From Clostridiales bacterium (GTDB taxonomy: Bacteria; Bacillota; Clostridia; Christensenellales; Aristaeellaceae), in assembly GCA_004556545.1 (NCBI GenBank), contig SFGO01000027.1, positions 1 to 26,800 of the forward strand: a stretch of 26,800 nt of DNA, given 5' to 3'. A program made the position numbers and the translations under genes. The notes beneath the pieces were generated by a model. That model saw only the letters and a list, made by a program, of their open reading frames with translations. It searched no databases and was not told the origin of the DNA. Positions 7,581 through 16,246 of this stretch are shown one piece after another (the stretch's first letter is position 1; every line of letters starts with the position of its first letter).

Positions 7581-9692
7581 ATGGAACTCAGGGCACAGGC
7601 TATTGACAAGGGAATCCTCCGGTTAAGAATGTCGGAAAATTTCGCTCCTTCCCTGCTGGAACGCTACGGCGTTCTTCACACGGAGCCTGCGGGATGCGAA
7701 TCGGGAATCGAATGGAACGGGCAGGAGATCCGCCTGCCCAACGGGCGCAGTCTCTGCTTTTCCTTCCGCACCGAAGAAAACGCGCAGGAATGGCAGGAGA
7801 AGCTGGAAAAGCTCAAAAACCGTTTTTCCGAGCATTGCGCGGGACAGCGCGTCATTATCGGCGATCCCAACGGCACGACACGAAACAATGCGCCCGTGGA
7901 ACGGGGCGTGCATACGCCCTTCGGCATTTCCATTTCCATTCTGCCCGGGGAGCGCTTCTACGGCTTGGGAGAGGGAAACAGCGAGCGGCTGAATCTGCGG
8001 GGGCATACCTATCAAAACTGGGCCTATTATCAGTTTGATGAAGCGCCCATTCCCTTCCTGATGAGTCAGGAAGGCTGGGGCATTCTGATCAATAACGACT
8101 GGAAGCATTTTGTAGACGTAGGCGAGAGCCGGGCCGACCGGCTGGAAATTCTCGGCGAGGACGGAGAGCTGGATCTTTTCCTGCTTTGGGGCGGCTCCAT
8201 GGCAGGAGTGCTGAAAAAATACGCCAGACTGAGCGGACACAATATGCTGCTGCCCAAATGGGCCTATGGCCTGACCTATATTGCGCCTATTTACGCTACG
8301 GAGTTTGTCATGACCGATCATGCCCGCTTATTCCGCGAAAAGCATATTCCCTGCGATATGGTTTCGCTGGAGCCGGGCTGGATGACAAAGTTCTACGATC
8401 ACGGCCTGGACAAGCAGTGGGAGAAAACCCGCTTTCATGTGCCCAACTGGGGCCCGGCAGATCAGCCGCACCCGGAATCCTTTATCGCGGCGCTGAAGCG
8501 CTATGGCTTTCATCTGAAGCTATGGCTCTGCGTAGATCATGATCTGACGGCTGAAGAGGAGCGCATCGTCCGCGGGGAGGAGACCTGCGATCCGCCCGCG
8601 TGGTTCGATCATCTGGTTCCCTTTGTCCGGCAGGGCGTAGACGCTTTCAAAATCGACCCCTGCGAGCTGGTGTACGAGGTTCACCCGGATATGAACTACA
8701 AAAACGGCGCCTGCGATGAGCAGATGCATAACCTGAACCAGACGCTGATCGTTAAGCAGATGTATCAGGGCTTTGCCAAAACCATGGGCCGCCGCCCCAT
8801 GCACCATTACTGCGGCGGCTACACCGGCTGCCAGCGCTGGGGAGCCATGACCACCGGCGACAACGGAGGCCGGCAGGGCGCGCTGACATGGATTCTGAAT
8901 CTGGCGCTGTCCGGGGCGATGAATACGACCTGCGATATGGACGTCAGCTCGGTGGAGGCGATTCATTTCGGCCTGCTGCTCCCATGGGGCCATCTGAATA
9001 GCTGGATCGGCTTCAGCCAGCCGTGGTGGGCCGGCGAAGAAAACGAACGGGCCTTTACGGAATATGCCCGGCTGCGTTACCGGCTTCTTCCCTATCTTTA
9101 CTCCGCCGCGCTGGAAGGGCACGAAGAAGATATGCCCATCGTGCGGCCCATGCCGCTGGCTTTTCCGGAAAGCGAGGAGCTGGCGGACTGCATCACGCAG
9201 TTTATGCTGGGGCCATGGCTGATGGTGACGGTGTTCGAAACTCAGGTCACTTTCCCGGAAGGCGAATGGGAGGATTTCTTCACCGGCGAGCGGTACTGCG
9301 GCCCCTGCACAGTTCCCTATACGCCTCCCGCCGGAAAGGGCGGAGGACTTTTCGTCCGCCGGGGCGCTATTGTGCCGATGTGGAAGGATCGGGATTATGT
9401 TTACCAGTATGACGATTCGGAAATAGAGCTGGATGTTTACCCGCTGGGCGAAAGCCGCTATGTGTTCCGGGAGGACGACGGCATCAGCCTGGATTATGAA
9501 AACCGGCAGAGTTGCCGGACGGAAATTTTCTGCCGTGCGGATGCTGAAAAGGTGGAGCTGACCATCGGCGAGCGGGTGGGAGAGTATGCCGGAAAGGCCG
9601 AGAAGCGGATCTGGAAGGTACGGGTACATGGCGATCAGGCTCCCGTCGTGATCCGCAAGCAGTCGGAAACGGACGAAGTCATTTTGCTGTAA
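7581..9692 (+). CDS. Glycoside hydrolase family 31 protein (alpha-glucosidase/alpha-xylosidase-like)
   Basis: This 703-residue cytoplasmic enzyme is expected to cut a terminal alpha-linked sugar from an imported oligosaccharide by a retaining mechanism. An N-terminal beta-sandwich with FYGLGEGNSERLNLRG at about residues 128-143 precedes the TIM barrel. The probable nucleophile is D359 in AFKIDPCE and the probable acid/base is D427 in TTGDNGG. Both differ in context from the usual KTDFGE or WxDxNE and WSGD motifs, so this is a divergent subgroup and substrate cannot be assigned. C-terminal beta domains follow. There is no signal peptide. The ATG at 7581 is preferred over 7566 because GAGGA lies eight bases before it. 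Confidence 0.85.
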   Translation: MELRAQAIDKGILRLRMSENFAPSLLERYGVLHTEPAGCESGIEWNGQEIRLPNGRSLCFSFRTEENAQEWQEKLEKLKNRFSEHCAGQRVIIGDPNGTTRNNAPVERGVHTPFGISISILPGERFYGLGEGNSERLNLRGHTYQNWAYYQFDEAPIPFLMSQEGWGILINNDWKHFVDVGESRADRLEILGEDGELDLFLLWGGSMAGVLKKYARLSGHNMLLPKWAYGLTYIAPIYATEFVMTDHARLFREKHIPCDMVSLEPGWMTKFYDHGLDKQWEKTRFHVPNWGPADQPHPESFIAALKRYGFHLKLWLCVDHDLTAEEERIVRGEETCDPPAWFDHLVPFVRQGVDAFKIDPCELVYEVHPDMNYKNGACDEQMHNLNQTLIVKQMYQGFAKTMGRRPMHHYCGGYTGCQRWGAMTTGDNGGRQGALTWILNLALSGAMNTTCDMDVSSVEAIHFGLLLPWGHLNSWIGFSQPWWAGEENERAFTEYARLRYRLLPYLYSAALEGHEEDMPIVRPMPLAFPESEELADCITQFMLGPWLMVTVFETQVTFPEGEWEDFFTGERYCGPCTVPYTPPAGKGGGLFVRRGAIVPMWKDRDYVYQYDDSEIELDVYPLGESRYVFREDDGISLDYENRQSCRTEIFCRADAEKVELTIGERVGEYAGKAEKRIWKVRVHGDQAPVVIRKQSETDEVILL

Positions 9693-9722
9693 GGAAACTG
9701 CGGACCGGAAAGGATTGTGGAT

Positions 9723-11480
9723 ATGAGCGAAATTCAATTTGGCATGCTTCGGGCGGAAGTCAATTTTCCCTGCCGGATCACCTGCACAGACAGCCGCGAA
9801 GAGGCGCGCAGTCTGTACTGCTTTGAACTGCACTGGGAACGCAAGGACCTTCCCGAAAAGCCGGTGTTCACGCTTTCGTGGGAAAAGCCGATTTGGGATA
9901 TTCAATATCAGTGGCACAGCGAGTGCCACTTTGACCGGGCGCTGAAGCCGGACTGGGGCTGCGACGAAGAGAGCAAGCTGTCCAAAAGCAGCCCGCTGCA
10001 CTGCTTTTTCAACGACGCGGGCTGGAACCGATATACCGTAGCGCTGGATGACTGCGTTACACTGCTGACCCGCTCCATCGGCGTTCACGAAGAGGACGGC
10101 ACGCTTCACGCGCGTTTTTCCATTCCGCTGGATGCGTCCGGCCTGACGGATGGCTACCGGGTAAAGCTCTGGATCGACGAAACGAACTGCCGCTACGAAG
10201 ACGCGATTCGGGCGGTGGCTAAATGGTGGGAGGAAAAATATCCGCCTGTGAACGTTCCCCCGGAAGCAAGGCTTCCCATGTATTCTTCCTGGTACAGCTT
10301 CCACCATTTTCTGTTTGCGGATCAGATCGAAGCCGAATGCGCGCGGGCCGTTCCCTTCGGCATGAAAACGCTGATTCTGGATAACGGCTGGGAAGACGAC
10401 GACTGCGAACGGGGCTATGCCTACGGCGGCGATCTTCAGACCTCCGTTAAAAAATTTCCCGATATGCGTCAGCATGTGCGGAAAATTCACGAATTGGGAA
10501 TGAAATATATGCTCTGGTGCGCGGTTCCTTTTGCGGGTCTCCATTCGAAAGCCGCGCAGACGTTCAAGGGCAAAACGCTGGAGTATATCGACGCCATTCA
10601 AACCTATGCGCTGGATCCCCGTTATCCGGAGGTGCGGGAGTATATCGTCAGTCATTACGTGCGGATGATGCGGGATTGGGATCTGGATGGCTTTAAGCTG
10701 GATTTTATCGATTCCTTCCGTATGACGAAGGAAACGCCCGCCTTCCGCGAAGGGATGGATTACGGCGTGCTGGAGGATGCCGTTCACCGGCTGATGACCG
10801 ATCTGACCCGGAAGCTGCACGAACTGCGCCCCGACGTTTTGATTGAATTCCGTCAAAACTATATCGGGCCGGTCATGCGGCAGTACGGCAATATGTTCCG
10901 GGTGGGAGACTGTCCTTATTCCACCTCCTACAATCGGGTAGGAATCGTGGATCTCCGGCTTACCAGCGGCCGGACGGCCGTCCACTCGGATATGCTGATG
11001 TGGAACCCGGAAGACCGCGTTGAAAATGCCGCCTGCCAGATCGAAAACGTGCTTTTTGCCAATGTACAGCTTTCGGCCCGTTTGGACCGCATCCCGGAAG
11101 AACACCTGCGCATGATGCGCTTCTGGACCCGGCTGATGCAGGACGAGCAGCATCTGCTGCAGGAGGCTCCTCTCTATGCGGAGCAGCCGCAAATGCTTTA
11201 TCCCGTGGTGCGGACAGAAGAAAAGGGAAGATCCGTGATCGCCTGTTATCAGCACGGCGTACTGGCCGAAGTACCGGCCTCCCGTCTGGACGACGTTTAT
11301 CTCATCAACGCCAACTCCGGCAGCACCATGCTGGCGCGTTTCGATCAGAAAGCCAGATGGAAGGCGACCGTCTGGAATTGTCTTGGCGAAATACAGACGG
11401 AAGAGGAATGGGAGCCGGAAGGCCTGGTGGAATGGAAGATCCCGGAATGCGGGATGGTCCGACTGCAAAAAGTCAGATAA
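9723..11480 (+). CDS. GH36-like alpha-galactosidase (melibiase) family glycosidase
   Basis: This 585-residue cytoplasmic enzyme probably removes alpha-linked galactose or a related sugar. An N-terminal beta domain leads into a TIM barrel from about residue 180 (SSWYSFHHF, then LILDNGWE). The nucleophile is expected at D327 in DGFKLDFID and the acid/base at D396 in FRVGDCPYS, both in the positions typical of clan GH-D. It is shorter than the roughly 700-residue canonical GH36 enzymes, mainly in the N-terminal part. The ATG at 9723 is preferred to the GTG at 9717 because AGGA lies eight bases upstream of it. It follows the GH31 gene after 30 bases in the same operon. Confidence 0.8.
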   Translation: MSEIQFGMLRAEVNFPCRITCTDSREEARSLYCFELHWERKDLPEKPVFTLSWEKPIWDIQYQWHSECHFDRALKPDWGCDEESKLSKSSPLHCFFNDAGWNRYTVALDDCVTLLTRSIGVHEEDGTLHARFSIPLDASGLTDGYRVKLWIDETNCRYEDAIRAVAKWWEEKYPPVNVPPEARLPMYSSWYSFHHFLFADQIEAECARAVPFGMKTLILDNGWEDDDCERGYAYGGDLQTSVKKFPDMRQHVRKIHELGMKYMLWCAVPFAGLHSKAAQTFKGKTLEYIDAIQTYALDPRYPEVREYIVSHYVRMMRDWDLDGFKLDFIDSFRMTKETPAFREGMDYGVLEDAVHRLMTDLTRKLHELRPDVLIEFRQNYIGPVMRQYGNMFRVGDCPYSTSYNRVGIVDLRLTSGRTAVHSDMLMWNPEDRVENAACQIENVLFANVQLSARLDRIPEEHLRMMRFWTRLMQDEQHLLQEAPLYAEQPQMLYPVVRTEEKGRSVIACYQHGVLAEVPASRLDDVYLINANSGSTMLARFDQKARWKATVWNCLGEIQTEEEWEPEGLVEWKIPECGMVRLQKVR

Positions 11481-11492
11481 AGAACAGAAAGG

Positions 11493-11529
11493 CCGTTTTC
11501 CGCTGTCAATGCATCACAGCGGAAAACGG
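11493..11529 (+). other. Intra-operon hairpin before the esterase gene
   Basis: CCGTTTTCCGCTG pairs perfectly with CAGCGGAAAACGG around an 11-base loop, followed by TTCTTTG. It lies 12 bases past the GH36 stop. It may be a weak terminator or an RNA-stability element that separates expression of the esterase and GH3 genes from the upstream part. Confidence 0.6.
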
Positions 11530-11560
11530 TTCTTTGAAAAAAGAGAAAAGGAGAACGAAA

Positions 11561-12526
11561 ATGCCTTTAGTCGATCTGAGTGAAAAAGAACTGCTGGAAT
11601 ACCGGGGCCGAAACGAAAAGCCGGATGATTTTGACGCTTTTTGGGATAAGGGAATTCGGGAAATGGAAGCGCTGGGGACAGAGGCGGAGTTTCGCCGGGC
11701 GGATTTTCAGGTTCAGAATGCCGAATGCTTTCATCTATATTTTCAGGGGATGGGAGGCTCTATCATTCACGGCATTTACATCCGGCCGACGAATGTGACT
11801 CGTCCCGCCCCGGCAGTGTTGGAGTTTCACGGCTACGCCGGATCGGTCAAAGCGTTTTCAGAGGTGCTGGGATGGGCTGCGGCCGGTTTCTGCTATGCGG
11901 CCATGGATTGCCGGGGACAGGGAGGACTGTCGCAGGATACGGCCTCCGTGCTGGGAACCACGCTGCGGGGACACATTGTTCGGGGACTGGAAGATGAACC
12001 GGAAAAACTGTACTACCGAAACGTCTTTCTGGATACCGCACAGCTGGCCAGAATCATCGCCGCCCGGCCGGAGGTAAACGAACGGCAGGTGGGGGCGATG
12101 GGCGGCTCGCAGGGCGGCGGGCTTGCCGCTGCCTGCGCCGCACTGACGCCCTGGCTGGCGCGCGCCGCGCTCCGCTATCCTTTTCTCAGCGATTATCGCC
12201 GGGTATGGGAAATGGATTTGGATAAAGACGCTTATGCGGAATTGAAGGATTTCTTCCGTTGGTTTGATCCCCGTCATCTTCGGGAACAGGAGATCTTTAC
12301 CAGACTGGGGTATATCGACGTTCATCATCTGGCTTCGCGCATTCGGGCCAGAACCCGGCTATACACCGGCCTGATGGACACGCTTTGCCCTCCGTCCACG
12401 CAATTTGCCGTTTATAATCATATTCAAGCGCCCAAGGATTATCAGCTTTATCCCGACTTCGGCCATGAGGATCTGCCGGGGCAGAAGGATGACGTTATGC
12501 AGTTTATGCAGGAGATGATGAAATGA
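11561..12526 (+). CDS. Acetyl xylan esterase / cephalosporin-C deacetylase family (CE7)
   Basis: This 321-residue alpha/beta hydrolase removes acetyl groups from small acetylated sugars in the cytoplasm. All three CE7 signatures are visible: RGQGG at about residue 117, GGSQGG with nucleophile S183, and the C-terminal GHE with H302. D273 in LMDTLCPP completes the triad. The spacing matches the known CE7 enzymes, and the length is the family norm (about 320). There is no signal peptide. The ATG at 11561 has AAAAGGAGA upstream; the longer open frame from 11357 overlaps GH36 and is not used. The last four bases overlap the GH3 start (ATGA), indicating translational coupling. Confidence 0.9.
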   Translation: MPLVDLSEKELLEYRGRNEKPDDFDAFWDKGIREMEALGTEAEFRRADFQVQNAECFHLYFQGMGGSIIHGIYIRPTNVTRPAPAVLEFHGYAGSVKAFSEVLGWAAAGFCYAAMDCRGQGGLSQDTASVLGTTLRGHIVRGLEDEPEKLYYRNVFLDTAQLARIIAARPEVNERQVGAMGGSQGGGLAAACAALTPWLARAALRYPFLSDYRRVWEMDLDKDAYAELKDFFRWFDPRHLREQEIFTRLGYIDVHHLASRIRARTRLYTGLMDTLCPPSTQFAVYNHIQAPKDYQLYPDFGHEDLPGQKDDVMQFMQEMMK

Positions 12527-14667
12527 AGAAATGGAATGATTCCCCCAAAATACAGGAGCTTCTGAGCCGAATGACCCTGCAGGAAAAAATCGGCCAGCTG
12601 AATCAGCGGAACATCTGCGCCTATGATGAACATGTGGAAGAGATCAAACAGGAGGTTCGGGAAGGAAAAATCGGTTCATTGCTTTTCTCCGGAAGCGCTA
12701 TTCCGGAAAACGGCGGAATGGAAGCCTTTGATCTGGACTTCACCCGGGAATTGCAGGAAGCCGCTATGGAAAGCCGGTTAAAAATCCCTCTGCTGCTGGG
12801 ACGCGATGTGATTCATGGCTTTGAGACGATTTTCCCGATTCCGCTGATGATGGCCGCTTCGTTTGACGACCGGCTGATTGAGGAATGCTATTCCGCCCTG
12901 GCGGCGGAGGCGGGAAACGCGGGCGTGCGCTGGGCCTTTGCGCCCATGCTGGATTTGAGCCGCGATCCCCGCTGGGGCAGAGTGATCGAAGGGCCGGGCG
13001 AGGATCCGCTGCTGGGAAGCCGCTATGCAGCCAGCGCAGTGCGCGGCTTTCAGGGCGGCAGTCCCGCGCAGGAGGGACGGCTGCTGGCCTGCGCCAAGCA
13101 TTTCATCGGCTATGGCGCCAGCGAGGGAGGCCGCGACTATCATCATACGGAAATCAGTGATTATGCGCTGCAAAACCAATATCTTCCGGCTTTCCGTGCG
13201 GCAGTCAGGGCAGGCGTCGGTTCTGTGATGGCCTCCTTTAATGAGCTGTCGGGACAGCCGGTAACGGGAAGCCGCCGCCTTTTGACGGAGGTGCTGCGGG
13301 AACAGCTGGGTTTCGACGGCTTTGTGGTCAGCGATTGGGGCGGAGTCGAGCAGCTGGAAGCTCAGGGCGTGGCGGAAAACGGGGCCGATTGCGCCCGGCT
13401 CGCCCTGCAGGCCGGAGTGGATATGGATATGGCGGATCAGTGCTTCGCGCGGCATCTGGAAGCGGAGGTAATGGCGGGCAGAGTCTCCATGGAAGAAATC
13501 GACCGTGCGGTGGAACGGGTTTTGCAGGCGAAGCTGCGGGCCGGGCTTTTCCGGCAGCCGGTCAGAGAAACAGTGAACATAGACCGGGTAAAGCACAGAG
13601 CATTGGCGCGCCGGATCGCCGGAGAGTCTATGGTGCTTCTGAAAAACGACCGGAACCTTCTTCCGCTTTCCAAAAAGGGACGAGTGGTGCTGACCGGCTG
13701 CATGGCTCAAAACCGCGACTCCCTGATGGGGGCCTGGACGCCGGACGGCAGTGCGGACAGCGTCATCACCATCGAAGAAGGCATCCGGGCTGTTGCCCCG
13801 GAGCTGGAGCTCTTCACCGAAAGCTGCACGCTTTTGAGCGATATGACCGCCGTCATGGAGCAGGCGGATACGGTCATTTTGGCCTTGGGCGAATCTGCCC
13901 GGGCTTCGGGAGAGTTCCACTGTCTGGCGGATATTTCTCTGCCTGAGGATCAGGCGGCGCTGGCGCTTCGGGCCCGGCGGCTTGGGAAAAAGGTGGTAGG
14001 GCTGCTCTGCTTCGGCCGTCCCATTGCCCTGGGAGATACGATTTCCCTGTTTGACGCGGTTCTCTATGCCGGTCACGCAGGCTGTGAAGCAGGAATGGCG
14101 GCTGCGGAGCTCCTGTTTGGGGATCGGAACCCCAGCGGTCATTTGTCCATGACGCTTCCCCGCAGCGTCGGCCAGCTGCCGCTGTACTATAACGCAGCGC
14201 CCAGCGGGAGACCGGTCAACGGGTATTATACGGAATGCCGGAATTACATCGACGAAAGCGGCTCTCCCCTTTATCCGTTTGGATACGGCCTTTCCTACAC
14301 GTCCTTTCAGGTGGAAAAGGCGAGGCTGGAAAAGGAAACCCTTTCCCTTGCCGAGCTGTCGGCGGGCGAGAAAGCCGTCCTTCATGTATGGGTATCCAAT
14401 ACCGGCGAGCGGGACGGCGACACGGTTCTTCAGCTGTATCTGCGGGATCCTGCCGCTTCCATGGCTCGGCCTCTGCGGGAATTGAAAGCCTATGAACGCC
14501 GGACGCTTTCAGCGGGAGAAACGGCGGAGTTTGTTTTCAGGCTTGGTTTGGAGGAGCTTGGCTATTATCTGCCGGACGGCCTCCTGACCTTGGAAAAAGG
14601 AGAAATCCAGTTGTTTGCCGGGTTTGACGCATGGGCTGAGGAATGCGCCAAGCTGCGGATTGTATGA
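12523..14667 (+). CDS. Glycoside hydrolase family 3 (beta-glucosidase/beta-xylosidase-like)
   Basis: This 714-residue cytoplasmic enzyme is expected to release beta-linked sugars from the non-reducing end. The N-terminal TIM barrel holds RDVIHG, KHFIGYGASEGGRDYHHTE and the nucleophile D271 in GFVVSDWGG. The second alpha/beta domain starts at about residue 370 (GESMVLLKNDRNLLPL). Its SGEFHC stretch sits where the acid/base glutamate is expected. A fibronectin-III-like C-terminal domain carries YPFGYGLSYT and the VSNTGERDG motif. Length and domain order match the BglX-type GH3 enzymes, but without a signal peptide. The start overlaps the esterase stop by four bases. It is the last gene of the glycan operon. 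Confidence 0.9.
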   Translation: MKKWNDSPKIQELLSRMTLQEKIGQLNQRNICAYDEHVEEIKQEVREGKIGSLLFSGSAIPENGGMEAFDLDFTRELQEAAMESRLKIPLLLGRDVIHGFETIFPIPLMMAASFDDRLIEECYSALAAEAGNAGVRWAFAPMLDLSRDPRWGRVIEGPGEDPLLGSRYAASAVRGFQGGSPAQEGRLLACAKHFIGYGASEGGRDYHHTEISDYALQNQYLPAFRAAVRAGVGSVMASFNELSGQPVTGSRRLLTEVLREQLGFDGFVVSDWGGVEQLEAQGVAENGADCARLALQAGVDMDMADQCFARHLEAEVMAGRVSMEEIDRAVERVLQAKLRAGLFRQPVRETVNIDRVKHRALARRIAGESMVLLKNDRNLLPLSKKGRVVLTGCMAQNRDSLMGAWTPDGSADSVITIEEGIRAVAPELELFTESCTLLSDMTAVMEQADTVILALGESARASGEFHCLADISLPEDQAALALRARRLGKKVVGLLCFGRPIALGDTISLFDAVLYAGHAGCEAGMAAAELLFGDRNPSGHLSMTLPRSVGQLPLYYNAAPSGRPVNGYYTECRNYIDESGSPLYPFGYGLSYTSFQVEKARLEKETLSLAELSAGEKAVLHVWVSNTGERDGDTVLQLYLRDPAASMARPLRELKAYERRTLSAGETAEFVFRLGLEELGYYLPDGLLTLEKGEIQLFAGFDAWAEECAKLRIV

Positions 14668-14704
14668 GCGGTTCGTCCTAAAGAAAAGCTGCCGAGCTAA
14701 AAAA

Positions 14705-14739
14705 CTCCCCGGCCCGTGCCGAAAGCACAGGCCGGGGAG
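14705..14739. terminator. Terminator between convergent GH3 and heptad-repeat genes
   Basis: CTCCCCGGCC pairs with GGCCGGGGAG, with an inner CGTGC/GCAC pairing. On the minus strand the stem is followed by a six-T run, so it terminates the transporter operon from the right. On the plus strand the tail GTTGAATTTT is weaker, but the hairpin may still end the GH3 transcript. Confidence 0.75.
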
Positions 14740-14790
14740 CGTTGAATTTTAAGGATAACAGAGCATCAAAGGAACAGAATATTCAATACC

Positions 14791-16230
14791 TTATTCCCCG
14801 ATGGCGTCGGTCCGCCAGAGGAAGCGCACAACGCCTTCGGCGTCGTCGGCCTTGCCGGCGTAGGACTGATACGCTTCCGTATCTTCCGCCAGCGCGCGGG
14901 TCTTCTCAAACAGGGGCTTCCACTCGTCGTTCACCATGGAGGTCAGCGTTTGCAGACCCTCCTGATCCAGCGTTTGCAGACCCTCGTAGAGCCGGGCCGC
15001 GCCGTCGTTCAGCGCCGATACTCCTTCCGTCAGGGCGGGCATGCTGCCGTTCAGCTGGGCCGCGCCTGCGTTCAGCTGATCCACTCCGCCGGTGTAGGCG
15101 GTCAGGCCGGTGTAGAACTCGTTGTAGCCGTCCAGCTGGGCCTTGAGCGTCTGCAGGCTCTGGAAGGCCTCCGTCTGGGTCTGCTTGGCGGCCGTTAATT
15201 GCTGGGTCAGGCCGTCCAGCACGGCGGCATAGGTGTCCACCGTTAGGTCGGGCACCTGAGGATTCAAGGCCTTGAGCTGCTGGCTGGCGGTCTGCAGGAG
15301 CAGTTCGAACACCTGCAGCGCACCGGCGTTCAGGCTTTCGCTGTTCTCGCTCAGGGTGCTCAGGCCGCCGGAGATCTGTCCTACGCCATCGGACAGCGCG
15401 GCCGTCTGATCGTTCAGGGCCGCAGTGCCCTCGGACAGCTGCCGTCCGCCGTCCAGAAGCTGGGTCATGGCGTCCGTCAGCTGATCCATGTCGCCGTCGG
15501 CGGTGTCGATCAGGCTCAGATCCATATCCTTCAGAAGGCTGCTCCATTCGCTGCTGGCCGCGGTAACGGTCAGGGGCAGGGCGAAGTCCTCCACATCGGC
15601 GGTGATCTCAACGGTCTCGGGCAGCTTGCCGTCCTTGTCTTCCACGTCCAGCCGTTCCTTCAGGCCGGGCAGGGCTACACCCAGCACCAGCAGCCGGTCG
15701 CCGTCGTTGATGACCGCGCCGTTGGTCACTTCCACATTGGTGAAGCGATCGCTGTCCAGAAGGACGGCGGACAGAACGGCAAACTGGGCCTTCTGCCCGT
15801 CAGCGGGTGTATAGGAGAAGCGGATGGTCACAGAACCGCTCCTTCCGGCCATGTCGGCGGCGGGAACTTCCTCGCCGTCCACCAGATAGGTGATCTGCAG
15901 GGTCAGGGGCAGCTCTTCCTCGCTGTCGCCCTGATAGTAAACGTCCTTGCCGTTCGCATCCCAGGTGAGCTTGTCGCCGTCCCGCTCAAAGGTGGCGCTG
16001 CCTTCCACCACGGTCAGGTTCGTTAGCCGGGTCGCGTCGGTCAGTTCGTCCAGCTTGTCCGGGTTCTTCAGCCAATCGCTGACGATGATGCGCCGGGCCT
16101 CGCCCTGCGCGTCGGAGAGAATGTACACGGTTTCATCCTTGGCGGCCTCGGCCATCGCCGGAACCGCGGCGCAAAGCAGCAGCGCCAGAGAAAGAACCAG
16201 CGTGGAAATGCGCTTCCAATTGCTTTTCAT
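14791..16230 (-). CDS. Secreted heptad-repeat (L-x-x-G) coiled-coil protein, MMPL partner
   Basis: This 479-residue protein has a signal peptide cut near AMA|EAA at residue 27. A beta-rich region extends to about residue 240. Two long stretches of Leu-x-x-Gly heptads follow, at about 253-310 (LLDGGRQLSEGTAAL) and 393-440 (LNAGAAQLNGSMPAL). Such heptads occur in YhgE/Pip-related proteins and in companions of MMPL transporters in Firmicutes. The gene starts 16 bases after the MMPL stop, with AAGGAGG in the gap, so the two are probably coupled. Unlike many relatives it shows no C-terminal membrane helix, so it would be a soluble extracellular partner. The function is inferred from context only. 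Confidence 0.75.
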   Translation of the reverse strand: MKSNWKRISTLVLSLALLLCAAVPAMAEAAKDETVYILSDAQGEARRIIVSDWLKNPDKLDELTDATRLTNLTVVEGSATFERDGDKLTWDANGKDVYYQGDSEEELPLTLQITYLVDGEEVPAADMAGRSGSVTIRFSYTPADGQKAQFAVLSAVLLDSDRFTNVEVTNGAVINDGDRLLVLGVALPGLKERLDVEDKDGKLPETVEITADVEDFALPLTVTAASSEWSSLLKDMDLSLIDTADGDMDQLTDAMTQLLDGGRQLSEGTAALNDQTAALSDGVGQISGGLSTLSENSESLNAGALQVFELLLQTASQQLKALNPQVPDLTVDTYAAVLDGLTQQLTAAKQTQTEAFQSLQTLKAQLDGYNEFYTGLTAYTGGVDQLNAGAAQLNGSMPALTEGVSALNDGAARLYEGLQTLDQEGLQTLTSMVNDEWKPLFEKTRALAEDTEAYQSYAGKADDAEGVVRFLWRTDAIGE

Positions 16231-16246
16231 GGTGAAGATCTCCTCC

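Noticed and set aside
8520..11468. Open frame of 982 codons on the minus strand across the GH31 and GH36 genes
   Set aside because: It is antisense to two glycosidases with clear catalytic motifs, spans their junction, and its translation is low-information with no recognizable domain. Long antisense frames are common in GC-rich genes.
12778..14385. Open frame of 535 codons on the minus strand inside the GH3 gene
   Set aside because: It is fully contained antisense to a gene with all GH3 motifs and has no start context or domain.
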